Below, one piece after another: positions 9,455-22,306 of a stretch of DNA of 64,000 nt. How positions within the stretch are numbered: position 1 is the first letter of the stretch; every line of letters begins with the position of its first letter. The translations under genes and the position numbers were made by a program. The DNA is from Karstenula rhodostoma CBS 690.94 (Eukaryota > Ascomycota > Dothideomycetes > Pleosporales > Didymosphaeriaceae), in assembly GCA_010093485.1 (NCBI GenBank), contig MU001503.1, positions 132,224 to 196,223 on the forward strand, written 5' to 3'. The notes under the pieces were generated by a model. It saw only the letters and a program-made list of their open reading frames with translations. It was not told the DNA's origin and did not search any database.

Positions 9455-12180
9455 ATGGACGGTCTTTCGGGCGCAGCAAGCGTTATCGCGGTGATTGACA
9501 TATCCGCCAAGATTGTCTCACTGTGCCTCCAGTACTCTAAAGCCGTAAAAGATGCCAAAGATGATATCGAGCGTGTACAAAGAAAGGTCAGCGACATCTC
9601 CCACATCCTAGAGCAGATCAAACAGCTCCTCGACAGCCAGGACAAGACGCGGCTCTCTACCACTCAGGGCCTATTTAGCTCGCTCGCAAAATGCCGAAAG
9701 GAGCTAGAAGACCTGCAAATAGAGCTAGAACCAGGAAAGGGCCGGAAGACTATGAGTCGGATCGGCTTCCGTGCACTCAAATGGCCGTTCACGAGCAAGC
9801 ACGTTGACAGGATCGTTTCGAACTTGGAGGGATACGAACAGACCTTCAGCTTAGCGCTACAGGTTGACCAGACGTAAGCCTCCGTACCTCGATCTGTCGT
9901 GCGCAGAAACATCTTCTCACCAACTGCAGAACCGTCGTGTTGAGCATAGACCAGAAACTAGATCTAGCCAAACTACCCATCGCCCAAGGCGCATCCTATG
10001 ACTCGCATACGGAGGAACACAACGCGCGATGCCTACCGAACACTCGTACTGCACTGCTGCAGGACATCACAAACTGGGCACAAGATAAGGATGGCAAGTC
10101 TATATTCTGGCTTAGCGGTATGGCTGGCACAGGGAAGTCTACGATTGCGCGGACAATCGCAGAGTCATTTGCCAGCCACAGTCAGCTGGGAGCAAGCTTC
10201 TTCTTCAAGAGAGGTGAAGGCGAGCGCGGCAACGCCTCACGGTTCTTTACCACTATTGCCACTGATTTAGTCGCCCGCGAGCCAGGCATGGTGCCCGGCA
10301 TTAGGAAGACGCTTAACGAGGACTCGGCCATCTCACATAAAGCTCTGAAAGACCAATTCGAGAAGCTCATCCTGCAGCCACTTCTAGGGATTAAGCAGAC
10401 TCGTTCGCAGGCCTTAGTGCGAGTTATTGTAATTGACGCGCTCGACGAATGTGAACGAGAAGCAGACGTTAGGGCGATCCTGCAGCTCCTCGCTCAGACA
10501 AAAGATATTCGCCCAGTGCCGCTACGGATCGTGGTCACTAGCCGGCCAGAGCTCCACATCCGCTTAGGCTTCAAGGAGATGGCGAACGGCACATACCAAG
10601 ACCTAGTCCTCCACGAAGTACCAAGGAGCACGATTGAGCATGACATTCGTCTTTTCTTAGAGCACGAGCTTGGTACAATACGAAAAGAACGCATGCTAGC
10701 CCCAGATTGGCCAGCGCAACAGCAGATCCTCGCGCTGGTTGAGCTGGCTGTGCCGCTGTTTATCTACGCTGCCACCGTGTGTCGGTATATTGGCAGCAAA
10801 GGAAGTAGTCCTACGGCTTTTCTAAACAAGGTCCTGCAGTATCAGAAAGCGACCTTCTCGCAGCTAGAACGGACATACCTCCCTGTGCTTGATCAGCTGC
10901 TTAGTGAACAAGAGGAAGACGAGAAGGAGACGTGGCTTCAGGCTTTCCGAGAAGTCGTCGGCAGTGTCATTGTACTTGAAAGCCCACTCTCTACTGTCTC
11001 ACTTGCCCGCCTGCTCCAAGTCCCGCAAGAAGAGATCCAGTGTCGACTTGACTCTTTGCACTCTGTGCTTAGTGTTCCTAACAATAAAGACGCACCTATT
11101 CGCCTCTTACACTTGTCCTTTCGCGAATTCCTTGTTAGTCCTACAAAACAAGGAAATAGCCCATTCTGGGTAGATAAGAAAAGGACACACCAGAAGCTTG
11201 CATCTCGCTGCCTTAAGCTCATGTCTGGATCTAGCGGACTTCGTCAGAACATGTGCGGCCTATCAGGCCCTGGAGTGCTAAGGGGCGAAATAGATGAGAA
11301 GACAGTTGCTACTAGTCTGCCACCTGATCTACAGTATGCGTGTCGGTACTGGATTGATCATCTTAAGCAGAGTGGGCAAGGTGTCATTGACGGAGACGCG
11401 ACGCACCTCTTTCTGCAGAAGCACCTACTTCATTGGCTTGAGGCTATAAGCTTGATAAGAGAATCGAGAAGATGCGTTCACTTGCTCGACAGCCTTCAAG
11501 CCATTACTAGCGTAAGATCTTTGCAAGATACCTTCATACTACTCTGCTAACGTGCAACGCAGCTATCTGCAAAGCTGGTTTTAGGCTTTCTCCGCGATGT
11601 TAAGAGATTTGTGCTGCGGTTCCAATTGATCCTTGCAGATGCGCCTCTGCAAATCTATTACTCTGCGCTAGTGTTCGCACCTGAAAGGAGCCTAGTACGA
11701 CAAACTTTTCTCAGCCAAGTGCCAGAAAAGACTAAGATGCTGTCTATAGCAGAAACAGACTGGGACGCGTGTCGCAGCACGCTCGAGGGCCATTCTGATG
11801 AAGTCAGCGCGGTGACGTTCTCGCCAGACGGGCAGCTAGTCGCGTCGGCATCTGACGACAACACAGTACGGCTGTGGGAGACAGTAACAGGGACGTGCCA
11901 CAGCACGCTCAAGGGCCATTCCAGTGAAGTCAGCGCGGTGGCCTTCTCGCCAGATGGGCAGCTGGTCGTGTCGGTATCTGACGACAAGACAGTACGGCTG
12001 TGGGAGACAGCAACAGGGATATGTCGTAGCACGCTCAAGGGCCATTCTGACTATATCAGCGCAGCAGCCTTCTCGCCAGACGGGCAGCTGGTCGTGTCAG
12101 CATCATGGGATAAGACAGTACGTATTCTCCAACCGTCAAACAACGTAATGACTTACCAGTTGCCTTGTAGAAGCTCGTAG
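9455..12180 (+). CDS. NACHT-WD40 STAND protein (fungal NLR-like, HET-E/NWD type)
   Basis: Three exons: 9455-9873, 9930-11511 and 11563-12180, 872 residues. Both introns have clean signals; the second is 51 bp with an in-frame TAA, so an unspliced reading looks broken. Residues 1-140 match the fungal STAND N-terminal domain (Helo-like). The NACHT P-loop GMAGTGKST is at 203-211 and Walker [10 protein letters not shown] at 305-313. The inter-domain stretch contains the APERSLVR motif usual in this family. Then come three 42-residue WD40 repeats starting at residues 740, 782 and 824, encoded by exact 126-bp periods. Such proteins are intracellular sensors in non-self recognition and cell death. 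The third repeat is cut short after DKTVR and the last residues come from antisense AA9 sequence. Relatives usually carry more WD repeats, so sensing may be altered. Confidence 0.85.
11779..12123 (+). repeat. Three 126-bp WD40-coding repeats
   Basis: Units start at 11779, 11905 and 12031, exactly 126 bp apart and very similar at nucleotide level. The third breaks off near 12123. High internal identity is typical of fungal NWD genes, whose repeats recombine and change copy number. Confidence 0.85.
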
Positions 12181-12493
12181 CCGGCACGCCACCCTGCGGC
12201 TTTGCGCTTCCGCTTCCAGTGACGGCGAAGTTGATGCACTGGGGGTATGCCTGGGCGCCGTTGGTTGAGCTGGCAGAGTGCAGGGCAATGATCTCGTGCC
12301 GGATGACGTAGTTGCCAGCGGCAAGGTTGGAGGGTATAGTGATAGTCCAGGTGTTGTTTGCGGCGATCAGGTTGTCTGTAGCCCAGGTTCCGGGGTTGTT
12401 GCTGGAGATCCAGCCTTTCTGGTCGAGCTTGGTCCACGACAGGGAGGTCGAGGCTACGGCGCCGTAGTCTCCGTTACAGGCTGCGATGTAGTC
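12157..12493 (-). pseudogene. AA9 lytic polysaccharide monooxygenase (GH61) fragment
   Basis: On the minus strand an open frame of about 112 codons without a start reads as the C-terminal half of an AA9 enzyme. Visible landmarks are [60 protein letters not shown] and [11 protein letters not shown]9 enzymes are secreted copper enzymes that cut cellulose oxidatively. The HE..ALH segment includes the second copper-ligand histidine region of the family. The N-terminal half with the first histidine is absent. The fragment ends in a good splice donor (GTAAGT reading down from 12156) and the intron is lost in the NLR gene. Its other end stops against the MITE at 12495, possibly at a former splice acceptor. 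No frame damage is seen, so the break is recent. Confidence 0.8.
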
Positions 12494-12494
12494 T

Positions 12495-12616
12495 GGGGTG
12501 CAAAGTTAGTAAGATGGTTAGATATTAAGGTAATTAGGTTGAAGTAGCTTTAGCGCGTAACTAATGTCTGATAATGTCAGACAGTAACGACAGTAGAAAC
12601 AACCACTTTGCACCCC
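12495..12616. mobile_element. MITE-like element with 12-bp inverted ends
   Basis: GGGGTGCAAAGT at 12495-12506 is perfectly inverted at 12605-12616 and bounds 122 bp with no coding capacity. Inside is a perfect 7-bp stem, TGTCTGA/TCAGACA, with a 5-nt loop at 12565-12583. This is the form of a miniature inverted-repeat element. No obvious target duplication flanks it. It abuts the AA9 fragment directly. Confidence 0.6.
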
Positions 12617-12870
12617 GGCTTTGCGTACCAATAACGGGCCTAACTCGTTAGCTCATCATTTCCTTCGAAGATGGCCGGTTACACACAAGGGATATGTCTA
12701 CTCTTCCGTTCGTTCTCTATGTGTCCTAGTATAAGGTTGCTGTATTCCAGCCTTAATGTTTATATACGCTCTATTACTTGTTCCACTCTTGCGGCACACT
12801 ATCGCGCTCGTGCCGAAAGTATCTAGGCTAACAATTTAACCAACCCACCGCTCCTGTAGGCAGCCGGGGC
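12617..12870. other. Normal-composition spacer
   Basis: About 250 bp without a supported gene, grading into the AT-rich island to the right. Confidence 0.4.
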
Positions 12871-15300
12871 CCCCAATTTCCGGGCCTAACAGCCTCCTAA
12901 TCCTGTAAATATATACGGTATAAGGAGCTATATAGCAGCGCTCATAAATTCTAATATTAAAATCTTAAAGTTAATCCCAGGCTGAGACAGTACAAGTGAG
13001 GTAATACCTAATATATTAAACTGGAAACTACCGAACGAAACAAACAATAGATTTAACATATAAATAGTGTAGTAGTTGTATAAGATATTTATATTTAGTA
13101 TTTATAGAATAAGGACCCTAGAAAGTAAAGACTTTTTATAAGAAGAACACTAGTGGATATAGTCCCTCTAAATAACTAGTGTTGAGAGTAAAAGAGGTTA
13201 AGGAAAATTTATAAAGCAGAAGCGAAGGAAAATAGCAGCACAGGTTAACGAATATAAAAGTTAAAGAATACGAAGTAATTTAAGTAGAGAATAAAGCTAC
13301 TCCGAGACTAAATCACGAAATAAACTAATATAGATTTAGTATAACAAGAAATAAGATTTAAGGAATCTAAGGCTAGATAAGATAATAGGTGATATAGTAA
13401 GAATATATAGTATAATTAATATAGCCACAAATTGAAAAAGGAAAACAAGGGATAAATAATACTCAGTATAAGGGAGAGCTAAAGAAAGTGGCTAGGAAGT
13501 TTACAGAGTTAAAGGTATAAAATAATTAAAGTATAATAAAAGGGAAGGTTTAGAAACAGAAAATCTTTATAAACAAGAAATTGAAAGAACTGTTAATTAT
13601 AAAGTTTAAGGAGTTCTAAGCTTAAAGATTTTTCATGATTTAAGTTTCAAAATAGAATAAAACATGTATAGGGAGAATCTTTTAATACGGAGGCTTCTAG
13701 CGTAGGGCTCTGTATAGTGTTAGAATTAGTAAAATCTAATATTATTGAGGGAGGATTTCGCAATAATAAAAGACGCAATTGTCTATTTTTATAAAAGGGA
13801 GAGCTATAGCACTAATAGTGGAATAAAAATAGATAATAAGACTGAATAAATATATTAAATATTGGATAATTATAAATAGGAAAGTCTTGATTATAAAGAG
13901 TTATTAATTCGAAATCTTATATCTTATTAAGATCTGTAATAAGAAGAGCTAGTGGCTATAGAAATCTCGAAAACCGTAGATTTATTCTTAAGTATAGAAG
14001 AACAGGGCGAAGCTTTAAATATAAGAGGATACGAAAATGTATAACTTAGAATAACATAGTATAGGCAATTTCTAGCATTGATCTTTCGTTGTTTTAGAGT
14101 TAACGTAATTTATAGTGGTGAAGGTCCTGCGTTGGCTTAAGCCGCCATTCGCGGATTAGTAAATATAGATGTTTTCCAGAACGACAAACTCTTCACTGCC
14201 TAAAATTTAAAGCTCCAGATTCCATCTTCTAAATATCTACATTAATGCCACTATCATTAATACCGAATTAGATATTTTATAAACGTTACAAAATTATAGT
14301 TTTAAATATATCGAGTTCCAGGACTATATAGATTGACGATGTATAGACCTATTAGTTTAATTAAAAATTATATTATTCTTTAATCTACCAAGCTACCTTT
14401 TATTCTAATAGTTTTTCTAAAATAAAATTTTATATATTATTAACTCACACGCCTGTTAAGTCTTTACTTTAAGGGATTCTTTCTTTTATTCTTCTTTATA
14501 TGGCGATTTCTTTGCTTAGCAGCTTCTATTTTTAAGGCCACTTACCTTTTAAAGATAAACTTTTTCCTCCCCTCTATTCTACAGTTACTTAATATATAAT
14601 ATATCTATATTAACTAATATTTTTAATTTACTCACTTTCTCTAGTGTTTAGATCTAGGTCTTAAAGATATTTATATAATATATATAAAGATTATTATAGG
14701 CGTCTGGCTCCATGTATTCTTAGAGTCCTAAATCCATATATTATAAATTTGTAATACTAGGATTTTTTAATTCCAGAAATTTCTTAATTAGTTTATTTTC
14801 TTTATCTAATTTTATGATATGTGTAAGTTCTTCTTTTCCCAAGCTTCCAGTTACCAAAATTTGTTAGTTTATAAAGTTTTATTTCTATTAATTTTAGCGC
14901 ATGTTAGGCAGCCTGGTCTAATAGGCGATGGCTGGCTATTTTTACAATATATTATTGGATGCAATCCGGATGCTGGATAGATACGACTTTCCTAGGCTCG
15001 CGCTATATAGTTATCAGATCCCTATCCTCTATAGATCTGCTAGTCCTTATTAATAGTTCTGTAGCTTCTATTATACTTTCGTACCAGGCCTATAGGTAGT
15101 CTTTCATCCTGGGATATTTTTAAACCAATACGCATTCTTTTATGCCTCTACTAGTTCTCGGAACCCTTTTAGATAATTGTTTTACATGCGCCGATACACG
15201 AGCTACTATTGATATTTCTTTTGTTTTATTTTAGCTCTATACTCTGCTAGAAGTATTACATTTAATACTTCGCTCCTTTAGACATTTGGGGATCCCGGAG
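12871..15300. mobile_element. AT-rich island B: moderately mutated repeat
   Basis: AT-rich and stop-filled in all frames, but CA, TG and CG dinucleotides are still common (for example 13201-13260 and 13681-13740), unlike islands A, C and D. It is probably an older element decayed in another way, or one only lightly hit by RIP. I could not recognise a protein domain in either strand. Confidence 0.5.
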
Positions 15301-16440
15301 TCGTGGAAGGCATATGGCTAGCTCAGCCTTATGCCCGTTGGGAGGGCGCCCGCGAGGAGGAGGGAGTGTTGTGGTGATCGGTGGGGTGAGTCTCCTGTGA
15401 CAGTGGCTCTGGGGTTATCGTCGCCTCAACCATCCCAACACTGCTCAACCACCATGGAACAGGACAGATCCAAGGGCCAACAGAGCGAGACAAGTCACCT
15501 ATACCTAGTACATAAATTGATGAGGGAGGTGCTGCAGTCTCTCGCTCATCGCAATTGACGCAGCAATCCTATTAACATGCTCTTCCCCTAACACCCAGAC
15601 TCCGGCCGCCGTGCGAACCCGCAGATCCTCGACCAGCCGTCCAAAAACACCAAGCTCAAGGTGAGGCATAGGAATGCCAACCCTCGTTGTGTAACGATCA
15701 GCCGCGCTATTGACTGGCTCGACGGGCCCCCGAAGCAACCCGGCGGTATGTTATCGGATTCTATCATCGTAGCAAAGCTGACAATAGCGAGACACGACTG
15801 TTATCCGGCATGTCAGACTCGCTAAAACGCTCCTCCAAGACCTAGAAGCGGGTCATATGATCCATCAGGAAGACACGAACCCAACCAGTAAATGCCTAAT
15901 ACGTCACATTATGTTTAGACAATCGTGCTTCACTGTGAATCACTCTAACTCTTAGCACTAACTATAGTAAATCTAGCATGCAGGATCAGGAGGTTGTTGG
16001 GCTGGTAACCCGGGGGGCCGGCTCTATAGAGGAGCGGCGCGTTGCTTGAAGTTTAGGCGACGATTGCGACGGCGCGTCTTCTCTAGATGATGTTGTTGGG
16101 CAGGCAGCAGCGCACGCACGAATATTTCATAGAGTCTTACAGTCTCTTCTTTCTTCACAGACACCCGAATCCTGACAATCGAATCCTGACGATCGAATCC
16201 TGACAATCGAATACCAACAATATCTCTATCAACGCGCCGAACTCTAGAGACTTTACGTACACTATCACCAACCATATTCGCGCATCCACAGACTTGCCCG
16301 CGTACGGCGCGTAAGGGACGTGATCCACACGAACTCGAATATCTCAATACTTATGGTCTCTTCAATCCAGCGTGCATATATAAACTATCCCTCTAGTCAC
16401 GCGTGGCAAAATCCAAACGCGTCCGTTCGTATTAAACGTG
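15301..16440. other. GC-normal patch between islands B and C
   Basis: About 1.1 kb of normal composition. A minus-strand frame at 15505-15738 (77 codons) and a plus frame at 15331-15558 are open but resemble nothing I can name. They may be relics. The section from about 15990 to 16360 has the look of an element end, with a short tandem repeat inside it. Confidence 0.35.
16166..16221. repeat. 14-bp tandem repeat, four units
   Basis: CGAATCCTGACAAT starts at 16166, 16180 (one change), 16194 and 16208 (diverged). It is contiguous and clean, in a block otherwise without features. Confidence 0.85.
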
Positions 16441-19400
16441 ACTACTAATTATAACCTCTCACCCACGTATGCAATATCCTCCCCACAACCTTGGATTACG
16501 CTCCTCGCAGAGTATAGCCGCGCTTTAAACAATACTTTTTACCTACTAAAGTTATATATAGCTACTATAGCGTATCTTAAAAATATATAAATATATATTA
16601 CTATCTACTACTACTATACTAGATAAAGCTAGAGTAGATAAGTTTTTTAAAGCTATTAAAGTAAATAATAATATAGCCTTACTTAAGATAATTTTAATAC
16701 TTTTTAATTATATACTAAAGGTATTTAATAGTATATTTACTATTATTAATAGCTAGTAACTAGATATCCTAGTTATATAGCTTAAAGACTTTAACTAGGA
16801 TACTACCCTAGCTATTATAGAGGTAAAGTATAGAGTATTTAAAGAAATATATAAAATACTAGATTTAATTACTCTTAATATATATTATATAACTTATATA
16901 GTATTTAATATACTATAGTCTTATACTATACTATTATAAGTTAGGGCTACTAGTAGTTAAGCTCTAACTATTAATATTATACTTAAAAAAAGTTCTCTAT
17001 AAAAATACATTATCTTAGATAATAAATAAAATAACTATTAATATATATTAAAATAGTACTAAATAAGAGGGGATAAGTATATTCTAACTAAAAATACCCT
17101 ACCTATTCTATATAACTAAATCCTACTTTCTATTTATAATAAATATAGCTAAAATATATATAACCTAATTATTATAATATATATATTATACCTAATTAGT
17201 AGTATAAAAGATAAGAAACTTATCTATAGAAAAGATAATAGCTATAGGGCTTTTATATATAAGAATATTATATATATTATATTTAGTATAAAGATAGAAA
17301 TAGTAGTAAAGTCTTATAGTTTCTAATTATATAATAAAGCCCCTAAGTAGATCTAGAGATTTCTAAGTATTATAAAAGATAATCTAGTCCTATTAGAGAT
17401 ATAAAGCCTTCTAGCTAACTAAGTATATACCCTAAAAAAAAAGCGCTTATAAATATAGTTATTAATACTAATTTATAAGAATTAAGATATTAATAGTATA
17501 TTTACTTCTTTATATAGAGTTTAATATACTAACCCTTACTTTAGAGCTAGACTTAATTAATTTTATATAGTTAGTAAGAGGATATATAGAAATTAGTAAT
17601 ATAGAGGATATTATTATATCTAGAGTATAGATATAGTCTAGGGTAGGATACTATAGGACTAAGGATAAAATATATTAATACTATAACTTATAGTATATTT
17701 AATCTTAACTATCTATTTCTAAAGTACGCTTAACTATAATTATAATAATTAGTTAACTTTAGATTTAAATTATAGGTTAAATATAATAGTGGTAGATTTC
17801 TTTATATTATATTTAGGAATTAAAGTCTAATTAATTATAATAGATCCTATTTCTATTACTATAAATTATAATATTTAATTCTATAGTAAAAGCTATTCTT
17901 ATTATATATATAGTAAAGAATCCCCTTCTATAGAGTTTATATATAAAATATACTTAATACTATTAGGTATAGAATATTTATTATTAATAATCTACTCTAA
18001 TTAGTATAGAAGGAATAATAGATAATATAATAACTTATAGTAAAACTTTATAAGAGGCTTTAGTAATAATATTAAAATACTCTAATAGGAAGTATAAACT
18101 TTCTAATATTTCTATTCCTTATACTAAATAAGGAAAGATTTATTATTAGGTAAAAAGTAGGGTACCTATATAAGCTTCTATAAATAAATTTTACTCTAAT
18201 AATAAACTATATTCTTTATCTCTTACTTAAGCCCTAATACTTACTCCTAGAGTAAATAAACTTATTATATACTTAACTATAGCTAGAAGGAGTAAGATAG
18301 ATACTATAAAGATACCTAGTAAAGAATATAATAGAGGATAGTATAATTAGATAATAGTAAGATATCTAATATAAATACCTAAGAATATTATTATAAAAGA
18401 ACTAGAATTATATTAAAAGAAGTTAAGTATTTTTATAGAGGTAGTATAATTTATTACTACTAAAGTAAAAAAAGACCCTATATCTTTTTAATAATAATAG
18501 GTTATTAGTTATCTATAGACTTAGCTATAAGTACTAGGATAGCTAGTATAACTATACTCTCTAGTCTTTAACTTAATAAGACTATAATATAGTATACTTC
18601 TAAGGATATTTAATTATTCTCTAAATACTATATTAACTTCTAGTTATATAGTAGAATCGCGAAACTCTTCTTAATATAGATATTATTAATTATTATACTA
18701 GACTATCTACTAGTTCGAATTCTACTCTAATCTTTATCTTATTTTTATAATTTTTTTTTAAATACGCTTATTTTTAAGCTATTAGCTAGGGGAAGTATCT
18801 TTTTATTAATATTTTTATCTATATACTTAATAACTTAATCTTTTTATTATTATTTCCCCTCTAATACTAGACTATATTAATATAATAACTAGGCAGGATA
18901 GTAGTAAAATAGGCCTAACCTTAATTAGCCTTAAGTTACTTAAGTAGGTAGTTAAGGGTAACCTAGAAGTGCTATAGGTACCACTTAAGATATTTAATAT
19001 TTAGATATCTAGTACTTAAGTATCTAGGAAGCTTAGAATAATTATATTACTCTAGATAATAATTTAGCTTTTTATAACTAAAGGATAATCTAAGATTAAT
19101 ATAATAGTTATAGAGCTAATAAAAACTATTAAAGATATAAGAATATTTATAGATCTTTCTTTATAATATATATATTTATAGGTAAGATATAGAATATAGT
19201 ATAAACTATAGTAAGCTAATAGATTATAGGTACTACTATAATTAATCTAGCCTTAACTTTTACCCCTAAGTCTATATAAGAAAATAATCTAGAAAGTAAA
19301 CTATCTTATTATAGTAGACTATTATATAAGAGGCTAAGAATAGAGAGTAGTAACTATAAAATAAAGCTCTCTAACTATATAACCTTACTACTATTATTAT

Positions 19401-22306
19401 ACTAATACTAAGATAAAAAACCTATTATAACCTTATATAGATAGTATTACTATAATTTATAGTATACTAATAACTATAGTTTTAACTAAAAAGAAGCCTT
19501 CTCTTATCTATTTAAATATCCTAGAAATAGAGATCTATATTAATAGTAAGACTCTATTATCTAAAGAAGAATTACTACTATTATAACTAGAAAGAACTAG
19601 TAACTAAAAGGGAGACTTTAATACTTCTAGAGGCTCTAGATTACTATTAGTATATCTATTAAATCTAAATAGATTAAGAAATACTTTCTATAATTATAGA
19701 ATATACTTACTATTACTAATTTTAGGCTAAGAGGCTTTTACTAATATTAATAATACTATTATTAAGGCTATAATCTAGAATAATAGTATTAATTTATTTT
19801 AGAGTAGAAATATAGTAAATATATAGGTAGAATAGTAGAGTATATAAGACTAGCTTAATAAAATCTATAAAATATTATAGTAAGTTACTATAGAACCTTA
19901 TAGTTTTAGACTATATTAATAAATATTTATAGAGCTAATATAGCTATTAATATTAAACTAAAGTAAATATAATTATATATAATAGAAGAATTCTATAATA
20001 TAACTACTACTATATTTATACTTAATAGTAATATTTTAAAAATATTATATAATAGAATACTATTTCTATCTTTATAGAAGCTAGTAATAGGTATAGTAAT
20101 ATTCCCCTATTAATAGACTACCCTTATAGAAGTAACTATTTAAAGCTAAAAGTATAGAGGTAGGGATAATAAATCTAGTATAGGTATTAGTAAGACCTAT
20201 CTAAACTTTATATTTATAATTATATAGTACTAAATTACACGCCTACACGAGAGTATAAGGCAGTCCTAGAAGTAATAAAGTAAAAAGTAATATCTAAAGG
20301 AAGGTAAGTAGGTTCCCTATCTATCTATACTAGTGGCCCTAAGTATCTTCTTAGCTCTTAAGGGTAAGGACCTAGTATTAATATATTAAACCCTATAGTA
20401 TAGTAGATTAGCTACTAGAGATAAGAATCTAGGTAAACTAGCTTAAGAGAATACTCTAGAAGAGTTTAAGTAATAGGTAGGAAAAATTCCTAATAGGATA
20501 ATTCTTAGTATATATAGATATAAATCTAGAGGATATCTCTAATAACTTAATATATTAGAATATAGGTTAGAAAGTAATAATAGTATATATAATAATTATA
20601 CCTAGCTTACTATCTAATTAGATCTAGAAAACGAATATTATAAAAGGCCTATTAATCGATATTAGGTTAATTATATAGGATAAAGCCTATAATATATATT
20701 CTACTAAGTCTATAATATTTAAAGTTCTCTAAAACCTCTAACTAAAGAAAGAAAAATATAATAACTTTCTAGTTATTTACTATATACTCTTAGGAACCTT
20801 ATATAAGGGTAGCCTAAGAATTATTATAAATTACCTTATATTATTTATAGTAGGTAAATACTAGAGACTAAACTTTAATAACGACTTTCTAATTAATAAT
20901 ATATTTAGGTATCTTTCCTATCTTTATAGTATAGTAGAAGAAAGTATAATAAAAAGCTTATCTATAAAAAGGATATCCTATAATAGCCCTTTAAATAGCT
21001 AATTAATAAGTTTAAGTTAATTTATAAAGGGAAAACCGATACTATACTTAAGGTAATAAGTAAAGGTTACTACTATATAATCCTTAAAAACCTAGACTTC
21101 CTTAAATATAGTAGGATAATATCTAGTATTATCTAAATACTTCTTATTAAATATAATAAGACTATAATATAGCTTAATAGTCTATATATATATTAATATT
21201 TTACTTCTAATAGAAATCTACTACGTTCGGTATAGTATAGGTAATATATAAGTTATAGTAAGATTTTAGTATACTAGGGTTAGTTTTACTAGCCCGTCCA
21301 CTCTTTTTAATTTTAGACTATATAACCTTTACTATATCCTAGATAATAGCCCTACTTTTCTTATTATATTTAATTAGTATATCCTTTTTATTAAGCCGAA
21401 TATTAGTAGTCTTTAATAGGAACTGGCCATTTTAGAGAAATCTATAATAACCTATAGACCTCTACATTATAGTTAGGATTTAATAAAGTAATTAAGGATA
21501 ATAGGAAATAGGCCTGGATATAAAAGTATATTATAGAAATAAAACGCTATAGAAAATTAGAGGAGTTAGAAAGAGATAAGAATAGAGAGTTATAATAAAA
21601 TAAACTTCCCTCCTTAGAACTAAGCTTCTATTTATTATACTCTATATAATAGTATATTTACTATAACTTATAGAGAAATACTATACTTATAGAAATAGAG
21701 TATAAAAAAGCTACTAGTATTAATAGTTAATATAACCTATTACTTTTAATCTATAGATAAAATCCTTAACACGGGAATAAAGGTTATACTTATTTATTTA
21801 TTAATATTTTTTATAGAGAGAAGGATAATAATTAATATATTTAATAATATTAATAGCCCCCTCTATATCCTTATAATAAATATCGATCTTTATATAGAGG
21901 GCGTAAATATTATTAGGGCTAACTATATTATTATTAAATTACTAGTACTAAAAATTAAAAGGTATATATAATTTATCTACTACCCTATTTAATTAGACTA
22001 GAAGGAGTTAGTTATATATATACGTTAACTCTTTAGTATTATAAGCTAGGTTAATATATATATTATAGAGAGGAAGTGTTTTTCTTAAAGTATAAATAAG
22101 ATAATTAAGAAGGATATAATAGAAGAGAATAATAGTAGGTATACTAGTACTAGACTAGTTAGAAATAGATAGGATAAAAAATAATAGCCTATTAGTATTA
22201 ATATAACTAAAGTCTAGATAGAGTTAGCTATAAACTCTTAGAAATAGATAGTATTTAACTTATAAAGATATTAGTATAGGGGAGTATAAGTACTACTAAG
22301 TATTTT

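Noticed and set aside
11551..12180. Separate WD40 gene downstream of a truncated NACHT gene
   Set aside because: The TAA at 11548-11550 lies inside a 51-bp intron with good donor, branch site and acceptor; splicing keeps the frame, so it is one gene.
12153..12437. 94-codon minus-strand frame beginning [10 protein letters not shown]
   Set aside because: It is the wrong frame of the AA9 fragment; the neighbouring frame without a start codon carries the AA9 motifs.
14000..15300. Retrotransposon pol or gag in island B
   Set aside because: Partial frames on both strands can be imagined but no diagnostic motif (YxDD, DDE, zinc knuckle) could be found.
16166..16221. CRISPR array
   Set aside because: Contiguous 14-bp tandem units without spacers, in a fungal genome.
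20640..20760. A helicase-like stretch in island C, read with TAA/TAG as former sense codons, as a Helitron signal
   Set aside because: The mutated, A/T-dominated sequence yields Ile/Lys/Asn/Tyr-rich readings in any frame; one weak Walker-B-like match is not evidence.
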